Positions 7,670-15,850 of a DNA stretch of 64,000 nucleotides are shown here, piece after piece. The position numbers and the translations under genes were made by a program. Source of the stretch: Bacteroidales bacterium. GTDB taxonomy: Bacteria > Bacteroidota > Bacteroidia > Bacteroidales > UBA932. Position 1 is the stretch's first letter, and each line of letters opens with the position of its first letter. The stretch covers positions 32,084 through 96,083 of the forward strand of contig JAFWSX010000006.1 in assembly GCA_017519185.1 (NCBI GenBank), written 5' to 3'. The notes below the pieces were generated by a model, which searched no databases, was not told the DNA's origin, and saw only the letters and a list, made by a program, of their open reading frames with translations.

Positions 7670-9025
7670 TTATTTGAAGCTTACCCAGTCAATCTGGATG
7701 CAACTTCCGTCAGTCATTACTACGAAGAGGTCGTGGATGCCGGGTTTGAAGTCGGACATAGGAATTTTGTTCTCCACCCAGCCTGTATTGCCTGCCACAT
7801 TGAAGGTGGCGATGGTCGGGCCGTCGATGGCGTCAAGCCTTACGTCAACCTTGCCGCCGGCAAGGGAGAGTACTTTCATAGTTGCCGTGGTGAGCTTGTC
7901 CTTGCCGAAATCGACCTTGTTGTATCTTACCCATATAGGTTCCTTCTCCTGGATGGTGTTGTTGAGGATCACTTTCCATCCGTCGAAAGTACGGTCGGCA
8001 TTGACGAACTGAACGTCTGTGCAGGTGTCTTTGATGTCTGAATAGCGGTCAATCTGGATCTCGCTGGTGGCCTTGGTGATGCCTACGCCGCGCTTGGTCG
8101 GCTTGACGGGCTGGATGGTGCCGTCGGCATTGAAGAAGAGGCTGTCCACGCATACTGAACGGTTCTTGTCGAAGTAAGGTGAATAGTCGTTGTGGTGATA
8201 GAACAGGTACCACTGTCCGTCAACTTCAACTACTGAATGATGGTTGGTCCAGCAGACGTCTGCGTGCTGCTCCATTATTTTTCCCTTGAACTCGTAAGGA
8301 CCCATCGGGTTGTCGGCCATGCAGTAAGCAAGGCATTCGCGCTCAGCCTCGACCCAGGGGAAGCTGAAGTAGTATTTTCCGTTGGCCTTGAAGAGGTACG
8401 GGCCCTCGGTCTGTCCTCTCGGAATGGATGTGATCCTAACGGGTTCTCCGTCCAACTCTTTCATATTGTCTTTCAGTTTGCAGATGACAAGTCCGCCGCC
8501 TGCCCATACGAGATAGGCCTGCCCGTCATCGTCGATGAAGCAGCAGGGGTCGATTCCGAAAGTTCCCTTGATAGCAGTCTCTTCGGGAACGAACGGACCG
8601 TAAGGAGTGTCAGAAACGGCGACTCCGATGCTGCCGTCAGGTCTTTGACCGTTTACGCGCTTTCCTGTTGCAGGGAAGTAGAAGTAGTATTTGCCGTCCT
8701 TGTAGTTGCAGTCAGGCGCCCACATCTGGAATGAATTGGGCTGTACCCAGGGAACTGCATTCTGTGTGATGATCCTTCCGTGGTCTACCCAGTCAACGAG
8801 GTTGTCGGATGAAAAGACGTGATAGTCTTCCATGCAGAACCAGTCTTTACGGGCGTAGTCGACCGGTGCTGGAATGTCGTGTGAAGGATAGACATAAACT
8901 CTGCCCTCAAAATAGTGGGCACTGGGGTCAGCCGTGAACTGGTCACGGATGATAGGGTTCTGGGCATTTGCAATGACAACGCTGAACACTGCAAGTGCAA
9001 GAGTGAAGATCAGTCTTTTTTTCAT
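7670..9025 (-). CDS. GH43 family glycosidase with C-terminal CBM6-like domain
   Basis: 451 residues with an ordinary signal peptide (cleavage likely after ANA, residue 21). The five-bladed propeller catalytic domain spans about 25-310. The general base is D33 in TADPSA, the pKa-modulating aspartate is D159 in GIDP, and the general acid is E207 in GQTEGPY. Residues 318-451 form a beta-sandwich ending in IQIDWVSF, typical of CBM6 modules. GH43 enzymes are inverting arabinofuranosidases, xylosidases or exo-galactanases; the subfamily cannot be fixed by eye. It lies between the repeat lipoprotein gene (27 bases upstream) and the GH20 gene (9 bases downstream), all on the minus strand. Confidence 0.9.
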   Translation of the reverse strand: MKKRLIFTLALAVFSVVIANAQNPIIRDQFTADPSAHYFEGRVYVYPSHDIPAPVDYARKDWFCMEDYHVFSSDNLVDWVDHGRIITQNAVPWVQPNSFQMWAPDCNYKDGKYYFYFPATGKRVNGQRPDGSIGVAVSDTPYGPFVPEETAIKGTFGIDPCCFIDDDGQAYLVWAGGGLVICKLKDNMKELDGEPVRITSIPRGQTEGPYLFKANGKYYFSFPWVEAERECLAYCMADNPMGPYEFKGKIMEQHADVCWTNHHSVVEVDGQWYLFYHHNDYSPYFDKNRSVCVDSLFFNADGTIQPVKPTKRGVGITKATSEIQIDRYSDIKDTCTDVQFVNADRTFDGWKVILNNTIQEKEPIWVRYNKVDFGKDKLTTATMKVLSLAGGKVDVRLDAIDGPTIATFNVAGNTGWVENKIPMSDFKPGIHDLFVVMTDGSCIQIDWVSFK

Positions 9026-9052
9026 GTCAGGTATTTGTTGGTTGTTTGTTGC

Positions 9053-11608
9053 TTATTCATTCTCGTCATCAAATTCATCCACAGTCCATCCTTCGGGTAT
9101 TCCCGATCCGCCGAATGTCCAGCCTGTCATACCAGCAGCCTTGATGAATTTTCCGGTCAGGGCCACTGCCGTGGTCCAGCCGATGGTGCAGTTCGCTGCT
9201 GAGATGTTCTTTGCAAGGCAGGTTATCTTGGTGAGGTTGGAGCACCCTGAAAACATCTGGTCGTAGCAGCTCTTGACAAGCGTCTCGGCAGGCAAGACAG
9301 GAGATTCCGTCAAGGAAGTGCAGAGGGCGAACATATGCGAGTAGCAGCTGGAAGCAAGAGTAGTGGCAGGCAGGGCAGGGGCAGAAGTCAGGGCTGTGCA
9401 GTTGGCGAACATCTGGAGATAGCACATGTCCTGAAGCCTTGTTGCGGGCAGGTCCGGTGCCTTCTCGAGGCTGGTGCAGCTGTTGAACATAGCGGTGTAG
9501 CATCCTGCTGCCAGCTCTCTGGCTATCAGTCTGGGGGCGTTCTTGAGGGAGCTGCAGTTCATGAACATAGAGTCGTAGCACATGCCGGCCAGCGCAATGG
9601 CGGGCAAGGCGGGTGCGGTCACGAGAGCGGTACATCCCTTGAACATTTTAGCATAGCAGCTTAAGGCAAGTTTGCCTGCGGGCAGCTCGGGAGCGTCCTT
9701 CAGCGAGGTGCAGCCTTCGAACATATTTTCGTAGCAGTAGGGTGTCAGCGTCGTGGCTTCGAGCTTGGGCGCCCTGGTCAAGGCTTTGCAGCCCTTGAAC
9801 ATCGAAGAGTAGCAACCGGCAGCAAGAGTCGAGGCAGACAGGACGGGTGCGTTCTCCAGCGAGGTGCAACCTTCGAACATTGACAAGTAGCACCTTTCGG
9901 AAAGAACCTTTGCCGTGAGCTTGAGCGACTGAGCGGATTTAAGCTTGGTATCACCGCTGAACAGTTTGAAGAACTGGAGCTTGTTGTGGATTTCGTCTGT
10001 ATCGGAAGAGATTGTCATAAGGTCTCCGCTGACAGTGTGGGTCACGTCAGCGGAAATCGACCACCAGTTGTTTCCGCTGTTGACGGTGCGGCAATATGTA
10101 GGGTTCTCTCCTGACAGGATTACAGAACCTTTAGCGGGAATACTGATGGTCTGAGTGTCCTTGATGTCCTTCAGTTCTGACCAGGTATGACCGTTGTCTG
10201 TAGAATATTCAAGGGTGATGGCAGGTACGCTCGTGCCGTTCTTCTTGAGAGTCAAGGTGCCTTCGGCATTGGTAAGGTTCGATATTGTCAGATAGTTGTC
10301 GTTATTGACTTTCACCTTGCATTCTGCAGTCGACTTTCCTGCCCTGGCGATGATGACTGCAATCCCGGGAGAGACAGCCGTAACGGTGCCGTCGACTACT
10401 TTTGCCACAGCATCGTCGGTGGAAGACCAGACTACGGTCTTGTCGGTGGCGTTGGCAGGATGGAACGTCACTGTCAGTTTCTCTTCTTCTTTGGGGTTCA
10501 GGGCAATGGACGTCCTGTCAAGCGTGATGGAATCGATTTCTACCGCGTGTACCGTGACTGCGCAGGAGGCGAATTTATCACCCGAAGTTGCGGTTATAGT
10601 GGCCTTGCCCAGGGCAACTCCGTTGATGACGCCGTTCCTTACGCTGACAACTTCGTCGTCAGAAGAAGCCCAGATGACGGTCTTGTCGGTGGCGTTGTCA
10701 GGAAAGACGGTGGCCACAAGGGTATCGGTCTGTCCGAGGGCTATGTCGAGGGTCTTGCAGTCAAGGACTACCTTCTCCACGGGAATCCTGTCAGTAATCT
10801 GGACGGCGCAAGTGGCTGATACATCCCCTGCAGTCGCAGTGACGGTAACCGTGCCCGGGGCGACGCCTGTCACCGTGCCGCCGAAGACAGTTGCAATGCG
10901 GGTGTCGGAAGATGTCCAGGTCACAGTCTTGTCGGTGGCATCATCAGGTTTTACCGTTGCCGTGAGTGTAGCGCTCTCACCTTCGAGGATCGATATGCTG
11001 GTCTGGTCGAGGGTTACGGATCTGACTGGAATAGTAGCTTCCTTGACTGTGACGGTGCAGCTGGCATTTTTCCCACCGGCCGTTGCGGTTATTGAAGCAG
11101 CTCCGGGGCCGACTGCATTAATGGTACCGTCTTCGACGGTGGCGACGGCAGGATTGTTGGTGGTCCACTGGACAACCTTGTCAGTGGCATTTTCGGGTTC
11201 GACAGTTGCTTTTATTGTATAAGCCCTTCCTACCGTCATATTGAGTTCAGTCCGGCTCAGTGTAATGCGTTCGACTGCTATTTCGCGTGATGTAATGGTT
11301 ACAGTGCAGGAAGCTTTTGCTCCGCCGTCCCTGCTGGCTGCAGTGATGGTTGCTGTGCCGGCCTTAACAGCAGTGACCATTCCGTCCTCGACATTTGCGA
11401 TGCTGGCGTCCGTTGATGACCAGATGACAGTCTTGTCCGTGGCGTTATCCGGACTGACGGTAGCGTTGAGCTTGAAGGATTCACCTTCGGCCATCTCGAG
11501 GGATGCTGAATTGAGGATTATAGCCGATACCTTTACCTCAGGCGGTTCACAGGAGAACAGAGAGAAGAGGATAATCAGCGCCAGGCTGACAGCGGTAAGT
11601 CTTTTCAT
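9053..11608 (-). CDS. Surface lipoprotein with five Big2 domains and nine Cys-containing 26-residue repeats
   Basis: 851 residues from ATG 11608 (MKRLTAVSL); an in-frame start seven codons earlier is less likely. The signal peptide ends in a lipobox (LFSC). Residues about 28-440 hold five bacterial Ig-like group 2 domains, each with an N-A-T-D-K-x-V-x-W block. Residues about 440-570 are a beta-rich region of unknown type. Residues 573-806 are nine exact 26-residue repeats of the form CYxxMFxGCTSLxxAPxLPAxxL, related to the DUF285/BspA-type leucine-rich repeat group. Residues 807-851 form a short cap ending in an acidic tail. No enzyme motif was seen. As first gene of the operon with GH43 and GH20, it may be an adhesin or glycan-binding scaffold; this is inference. 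Confidence 0.85.
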   Translation of the reverse strand: MKRLTAVSLALIILFSLFSCEPPEVKVSAIILNSASLEMAEGESFKLNATVSPDNATDKTVIWSSTDASIANVEDGMVTAVKAGTATITAASRDGGAKASCTVTITSREIAVERITLSRTELNMTVGRAYTIKATVEPENATDKVVQWTTNNPAVATVEDGTINAVGPGAASITATAGGKNASCTVTVKEATIPVRSVTLDQTSISILEGESATLTATVKPDDATDKTVTWTSSDTRIATVFGGTVTGVAPGTVTVTATAGDVSATCAVQITDRIPVEKVVLDCKTLDIALGQTDTLVATVFPDNATDKTVIWASSDDEVVSVRNGVINGVALGKATITATSGDKFASCAVTVHAVEIDSITLDRTSIALNPKEEEKLTVTFHPANATDKTVVWSSTDDAVAKVVDGTVTAVSPGIAVIIARAGKSTAECKVKVNNDNYLTISNLTNAEGTLTLKKNGTSVPAITLEYSTDNGHTWSELKDIKDTQTISIPAKGSVILSGENPTYCRTVNSGNNWWSISADVTHTVSGDLMTISSDTDEIHNKLQFFKLFSGDTKLKSAQSLKLTAKVLSERCYLSMFEGCTSLENAPVLSASTLAAGCYSSMFKGCKALTRAPKLEATTLTPYCYENMFEGCTSLKDAPELPAGKLALSCYAKMFKGCTALVTAPALPAIALAGMCYDSMFMNCSSLKNAPRLIARELAAGCYTAMFNSCTSLEKAPDLPATRLQDMCYLQMFANCTALTSAPALPATTLASSCYSHMFALCTSLTESPVLPAETLVKSCYDQMFSGCSNLTKITCLAKNISAANCTIGWTTAVALTGKFIKAAGMTGWTFGGSGIPEGWTVDEFDDENE
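9191..9892 (-). repeat. Nine in-frame 78-bp repeats encoding a cysteine ladder
   Basis: Repeat units begin every 78 bases from 9892 down to the last unit at 9268-9191. Each encodes two cysteines spaced C-x7-C, giving about 18 cysteines in register through an exported protein. Units are diverged at DNA level but keep length exactly, as expected for a solenoid. Confidence 0.85.
10290..11530 (-). repeat. Five tandem Big2 domain units
   Basis: Each unit is about 80-85 codons with the core N-A-T-D-K-x-V-x-W. On the plus strand the conserved block reads close to gtcttgtcggtggcgtt, at about 10440, 10680, 10925, 11175 and 11430. Confidence 0.8.
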
Positions 11609-11633
11609 CGGAAAAAAATTAAAATCCAACTTA

Positions 11634-11664
11634 TAAAGGTACTATAATTATTTAGAATCGTCAA
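11634..11664 (-). promoter_or_regulatory. Probable promoter of the repeat-lipoprotein/GH43/GH20 operon
   Basis: Minus-strand TACCTTTA (11634-11641), one mismatch to TAnnTTTG, with TTGA (11661-11664) 19 bases upstream. It lies 25 bases before the ATG at 11608. Confidence 0.4.
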
Positions 11665-11676
11665 CTGAGGCGGCCC

Positions 11677-11710
11677 AAAACAAAAACCCCGGAGGCCTGG
11701 GCTTCCGGGG
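11677..11710 (-). terminator. Rho-independent terminator of pgk
   Basis: Ten-base-pair stem, CCCCGGAGGC pairing with GCTTCCGGGG around a three-base loop (11687-11710, one G-T pair). On the minus strand it is followed by TTTTTGTTTT (11686-11677). It sits 24 bases after the pgk stop and before the promoter of the next operon. Confidence 0.85.
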
Positions 11711-11734
11711 TCTGTATAAATATAAAGTGGATTT

Positions 11735-12985
11735 TTATTCCCTGATGGCTGCGATGCCGGGGAGAACTTTGCCCTCGAGGTACTCGAGCATAGCTCCACC
11801 ACCTGTAGAAACGTAGCTGACCTTGTCTGCATAACCCATCTGGGTGACAGCTGCGACTGAGTCGCCGCCGCCCACGAGGGTGAACGCGCCGTTGTCGGTA
11901 GCTTCCTTGAGGGCTTGAGCGATGGCGTTGGTGCCGACTGCGAAGTTGGGCATCTCGAATACGCCAACAGGACCGTTCCAGAGGATGGTCTTGGAAGCCA
12001 TGATGATCTTCTTGGCTGCCTCTACAGACTCGGGAGCTGCGTCCATTCCTTCATAATCGTCAGGAATGTTGTTCGAATCGCAGATGATGGTGTTTGCATC
12101 GTTTGAGAAAGCATCTGCAGCAACGACTTTGTCAGACAGGACGATGTTGACGCCTTTCTCCTTAGCCTTGGCGAGGATGTTCAGTGCAACGTCCAGCTGG
12201 TCGTCTTCGCAGAGTGACTTGCCGACCTTTCCGCCCTGGGCTTTCTTGAAGGTATAAACCATACCGCCGCCGATGATCAGATTGTCGACGAGGTCGAGAA
12301 GATGCTCGATGATGCCGATCTTTGATGAAACCTTGGCACCGCCGATGATGGCAGTGAGGGGACGTGCAGGATTGCCGAGCACTTTGTCGATAGCGGTGAT
12401 CTCACCTTCCATTACATAACCGAACATCTTGTCATTCGGGAAGTATGATGCGATGAGGGCGGTAGAACCGTGTGCACGGTGTGCAGTTCCGAATGCGTCG
12501 TTGATGTAGCAGTCAGCATAGCTTGCGAGAGTCTTCACGAACTCTTTCTGGCTGGCCTTGACGGCAGCTTTTGCAGCTTTCTTCTCTTCGTCGGTAGCGT
12601 CATCTTTCAGGCCTCTCGGCTTGCCTTCCTCTTCTGCGTAGAAACGGAGGTTTTCGAGCAGCAGGACTTCGCCGGGTTTGAGAGCGGCAGCCTGTGCACC
12701 GGCCTTCATGCAGTCGTCTGCAAACTGGACCTTGGTGCCGAGCAGCTCTTCAACACGGTAGATGATGTGCTTCAGTGAAAACTTGTTGTCAACTCCCTTG
12801 GGACGTCCGAGGTGGGACATGATGATGAGGGAACCACCTTTTTCGAGCACTTTCTTCAAAGTGGGGATGGCAGCCCTGATGCGGGTGTCGTCAGTTATTT
12901 TGAAATTTTCATCCAGAGGAACGTTGAAGTCCACCCTGACAATGGCCTTTTTGCCTGAGAAATCGTAGCTGGAGATGTTTTGCAT
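11735..12985 (-). CDS. pgk: Phosphoglycerate kinase
   Basis: Glycolytic enzyme that makes ATP from ADP and 1,3-bisphosphoglycerate. The 416-residue product has normal family length. The N-terminal substrate block [12 protein letters not shown] and the basic-patch motif MSHLGRPKG are present. Near the C-terminus, [14 protein letters not shown] residues ([12 protein letters not shown]) and the [13 protein letters not shown] loop bind the nucleotide. It is a single-gene unit: the promoter box straddles the stop codon of the upstream gcvP gene, and a strong terminator follows. Strong independent expression fits a glycolytic housekeeping enzyme. Confidence 0.97.
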   Translation of the reverse strand: MQNISSYDFSGKKAIVRVDFNVPLDENFKITDDTRIRAAIPTLKKVLEKGGSLIIMSHLGRPKGVDNKFSLKHIIYRVEELLGTKVQFADDCMKAGAQAAALKPGEVLLLENLRFYAEEEGKPRGLKDDATDEEKKAAKAAVKASQKEFVKTLASYADCYINDAFGTAHRAHGSTALIASYFPNDKMFGYVMEGEITAIDKVLGNPARPLTAIIGGAKVSSKIGIIEHLLDLVDNLIIGGGMVYTFKKAQGGKVGKSLCEDDQLDVALNILAKAKEKGVNIVLSDKVVAADAFSNDANTIICDSNNIPDDYEGMDAAPESVEAAKKIIMASKTILWNGPVGVFEMPNFAVGTNAIAQALKEATDNGAFTLVGGGDSVAAVTQMGYADKVSYVSTGGGAMLEYLEGKVLPGIAAIRE

Positions 12986-13016
12986 GATATTTATGTGTTT
13001 GTTCTTGTCGAGACGG

Positions 13017-13024
13017 CAAAGTTA
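13017..13024 (-). promoter_or_regulatory. -7 promoter box of pgk overlapping the gcvP stop codon
   Basis: Minus-strand TAACTTTG, perfect to TAnnTTTG. Its first three bases are the gcvP TAA stop (13022-13024). It gives pgk a leader of about 25-30 bases and separates it from the seven-gene chain upstream. Confidence 0.55.
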
Positions 13025-15838
13025 TAAAATAATTTTCGGATTGAGGTTGCGGTCACCCCAGCCGTTGTCTATGCGGGCAGTGAAAGGCCAGAATTTGTTG
13101 TCACGTATCCACTCGAGGGGATATGCGGCCTGCTCCCTTCCATAGGGATGTGTCCAGTTGTCTGATGAAACTTCAGCAGCAGTGTGCGGAGCCATCTTGA
13201 CAGGGTTGTCATTTGCATCAAGGCGGCCTTCCTTTATGTCCTTGCATTCAGCGACGATTGCCTTGAGAGCTTCAACGAAGCGGTCGAGTTCTTCGAGCGA
13301 TTCGCTTTCAGTGGGTTCAACCATCAGTGTCTCGTGGACGGGGAAACTGAGGGTGGGGGCGTGGAACCCGAAATCCATCAGGCGTTTTGCCACATCAGTT
13401 GCGTCCACTCCGTATTCAGCCTTGAAATCTCGCAGGTCGATGATGCATTCGTGGGCAACGCGGCCTGTGGTGCCGGTGTACAGGGTCTTGAGTTCAGGCC
13501 GTAGTCTGGCAGAGATGTAGTTTGCGTTGAGTATGGCAATCTCGCTGGCCTTGCGCAGTCCGTCGGGGCCAAGCATCTTGATGTAGGCGTGTGTGATGGG
13601 GAGCAGCAGGGCCGATCCGAAAGGAGCGGCAGATACTGCGGTCATTCCCTTTCCGCCGCACTGCGGGACGACGGGATGTCCGGGCAGGTAGGGTTTGAGA
13701 GCTTCCGTGCAGCAGATGGGGCCGACTCCGGGACCGCCGCCGCCGTGAGGCATCGCGAAGGTCTTGTGGAGGTTGAGATGGCAGATATCGGCTCCTATCG
13801 TACCAGGGTTGGTGAGGCCTACCTGTGCGTTCATGTTGGCTCCGTCCATATATACGAGTCCGCCGCCGTCGTGGATTGCAGCCACGATTTCGCGGATGCG
13901 GGCTTCGAACACTCCGTGGGTAGAAGGATAGGTGATCATCATTCCTGCGAGCCTGTCACCGGCCTGCTGGACTTTCTCCTTGAGCTGCTCGACGTTGATG
14001 TTGCCGTTTTCGTCGCATTCCACGAGCGAGATGTTGAAACCGGCCATCGCAGCAGATGCCGGATTCGTGCCGTGAGCGGAAGTCGGGAGAATCATTATGT
14101 CACGCGAATCCTGTCCGTTTGCGTGGAGGTAGCCGCGGATGGTCATCAGTCCTGCATATTCTCCTGCTGCGCCGCTGTTGGGCTGGAGGGAGCAGGCTGC
14201 AAAACCGGTGATGGTGGCCAGGTCCTTCTCGACCTCCCTGATCAGGGTCATCGTTCCTTCAGCCTGCGGCAGGGGTGCGAAAGGATGGACGTTGCCGAAT
14301 TCCGACCAGCTGAGCGGCAGCATCTCTGCGGCTGCGTTGAGTTTCATTGTGCAGGACCCCAGCGGAATCATGCTGTGGGTGAGGGAGATGTCCCGGCGCT
14401 CTAGCTTCTTGATGTAGCGCATCATCTCGGTCTCGCTGTGGTATGAATTGAAGACCTTCTCAGTGAGTATGGGAGTTTCGCGGGCCATGAAGGCAGGGCT
14501 TGCCGGCTGGGCCTGGACGGCAGACACGCAGCTGAAGATGTCCCTGAGCTTGACGGCTTCAGCTTCAGAATAAAGTTCGTCGAAGCTGATGCGGATATGG
14601 TTGTCGGCAGTATAGTAGAAATTGTAGCCGGCCTCGATCGCTCTTTCGCTGATGGCGTCGATGTTCGGTGCGGCAACTTCCACTGTGTCGAAGAACTTAT
14701 CAGAAACGATGCGGTAGCCGCTCTTTACGAGCTTTGCGGCAAAGTCGCTAGCGTAGCCGTGAATCCTCATCGCAATTTCGCGCAGCCCTTCGGGACCGTG
14801 CCATACGGCATACATTCCGGTCATTATTGCCATAAGGGCGGTGGCGGTGCAGATGTTGGATGTGGCTTTGTCGCGCTTGATATGCTGCTCGCGGGTCTGG
14901 AGAGCGAGGCGGTAGCCTGTGTTTCCGAGACGGTCGACTGAAGCGCCGATGATACGTCCCGGAAGGCTGCGCTTGTATTCGTCACGGGTGGCCATGAAGC
15001 CGGCGGTAGGGCCGCCGAAGCCCATCGGCAGGCCGAAGCGCTGTGCGGAACCTACTGCGATGTCAGCTCCCCAGGCTGCAGGCTCCTTTAGCAGGGCAAG
15101 TGAGAGCAGGTCGCAATATGCGGTCACCATCACGTCGTTCATATGTGCGGTGGTGCAGAACTCGGTGTAGTCGCGGATTTCGCCGTTGGCTGCAGGATAC
15201 TGGATGATGGCTCCGAAGAAGCGGTCGCTGAGATTGCGCCTTGAATAGTCTCCGGTCACGACTTCGATGCCCAGAGGCAGGGCACGTGTCTGGAGAACGG
15301 ACAGTACCTGGGGGAAAATGTTCTCGTCTACGAACAGGCGGTTGTAGCCTGACTGTACCATACTGCGGCTTCGCAGGTTGAACATCATGCGCATTGCTTC
15401 GGCTGCTGCAGTGGCGTCGTCAAGCATAGAGCAGTTGGCGAGCGGAAATCCTGTCAGCGAGGAAATCATCGTCTGGAACACGATGAGAGCCTCGAGCCTG
15501 CCCTGAGAAATCTCAGACTGGTAGGGAGTATAGGAAGTGTACCAGCTGGGATTTTCGAAGATATTGCGCGTGATTACTGCCGGTGAAGCAGTGCCGTAGA
15601 AGCCCATTCCTATCATTGAACGGAACGGCTTGTTCTTCGCTGCGATTTTTTTCAGTGAAGTCAGATATTCCGATTCGCTCATTGCAGGAGCGAGGTCCAG
15701 GGGTGAGTCGAGCATTATGTCGGCAGGAACGGTCTGGCTAATGAGTTCATCGAGAGATTCCGCACCGATGACTTCAAGCATCTCCTTTACCTGGAAGTCT
15801 CGCGGACCGTTGTGTCTTTGTGCAAAAGAAAGTTGCAT
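13022..15838 (-). CDS. gcvP: Glycine dehydrogenase (decarboxylating), P protein
   Basis: PLP enzyme of the glycine cleavage system that decarboxylates glycine and passes the aminomethyl group to lipoyl-GcvH. The 938 residues form the fused alpha-beta form, with two aminotransferase-like halves. The PLP lysine is K692 in HLNLHKTF, followed by the glycine-rich loop PHGGGGPG. The N-terminal half has the family block GMGFYGTASPAVI. It is the last gene of the minus-strand chain that starts with purH, 12 bases after rodA. GcvH and GcvT are not in the window. The one-carbon units it makes feed tetrahydrofolate pools that PurH and PurN (also here) consume. Confidence 0.97.
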   Translation of the reverse strand: MQLSFAQRHNGPRDFQVKEMLEVIGAESLDELISQTVPADIMLDSPLDLAPAMSESEYLTSLKKIAAKNKPFRSMIGMGFYGTASPAVITRNIFENPSWYTSYTPYQSEISQGRLEALIVFQTMISSLTGFPLANCSMLDDATAAAEAMRMMFNLRSRSMVQSGYNRLFVDENIFPQVLSVLQTRALPLGIEVVTGDYSRRNLSDRFFGAIIQYPAANGEIRDYTEFCTTAHMNDVMVTAYCDLLSLALLKEPAAWGADIAVGSAQRFGLPMGFGGPTAGFMATRDEYKRSLPGRIIGASVDRLGNTGYRLALQTREQHIKRDKATSNICTATALMAIMTGMYAVWHGPEGLREIAMRIHGYASDFAAKLVKSGYRIVSDKFFDTVEVAAPNIDAISERAIEAGYNFYYTADNHIRISFDELYSEAEAVKLRDIFSCVSAVQAQPASPAFMARETPILTEKVFNSYHSETEMMRYIKKLERRDISLTHSMIPLGSCTMKLNAAAEMLPLSWSEFGNVHPFAPLPQAEGTMTLIREVEKDLATITGFAACSLQPNSGAAGEYAGLMTIRGYLHANGQDSRDIMILPTSAHGTNPASAAMAGFNISLVECDENGNINVEQLKEKVQQAGDRLAGMMITYPSTHGVFEARIREIVAAIHDGGGLVYMDGANMNAQVGLTNPGTIGADICHLNLHKTFAMPHGGGGPGVGPICCTEALKPYLPGHPVVPQCGGKGMTAVSAAPFGSALLLPITHAYIKMLGPDGLRKASEIAILNANYISARLRPELKTLYTGTTGRVAHECIIDLRDFKAEYGVDATDVAKRLMDFGFHAPTLSFPVHETLMVEPTESESLEELDRFVEALKAIVAECKDIKEGRLDANDNPVKMAPHTAAEVSSDNWTHPYGREQAAYPLEWIRDNKFWPFTARIDNGWGDRNLNPKIIL

Positions 15839-15850
15839 ATCGTTTGTGTT

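Noticed and set aside
9191..9892. Regular repeats that could be taken for a CRISPR array
   Set aside because: Units are 78 bases, coding and in frame, diverged along their length, with no spacer/repeat alternation.
10296..11222. Open frame of about 300 codons antisense to the Big2 repeats
   Set aside because: Its serine/threonine/valine-rich translation is the mirror of the Big2 repeat codons, with no independent signal.
5333..11608. Calling the GH20/GH43 cluster a polysaccharide utilisation locus
   Set aside because: No SusC/SusD pair, no regulator and no transporter within the cluster.
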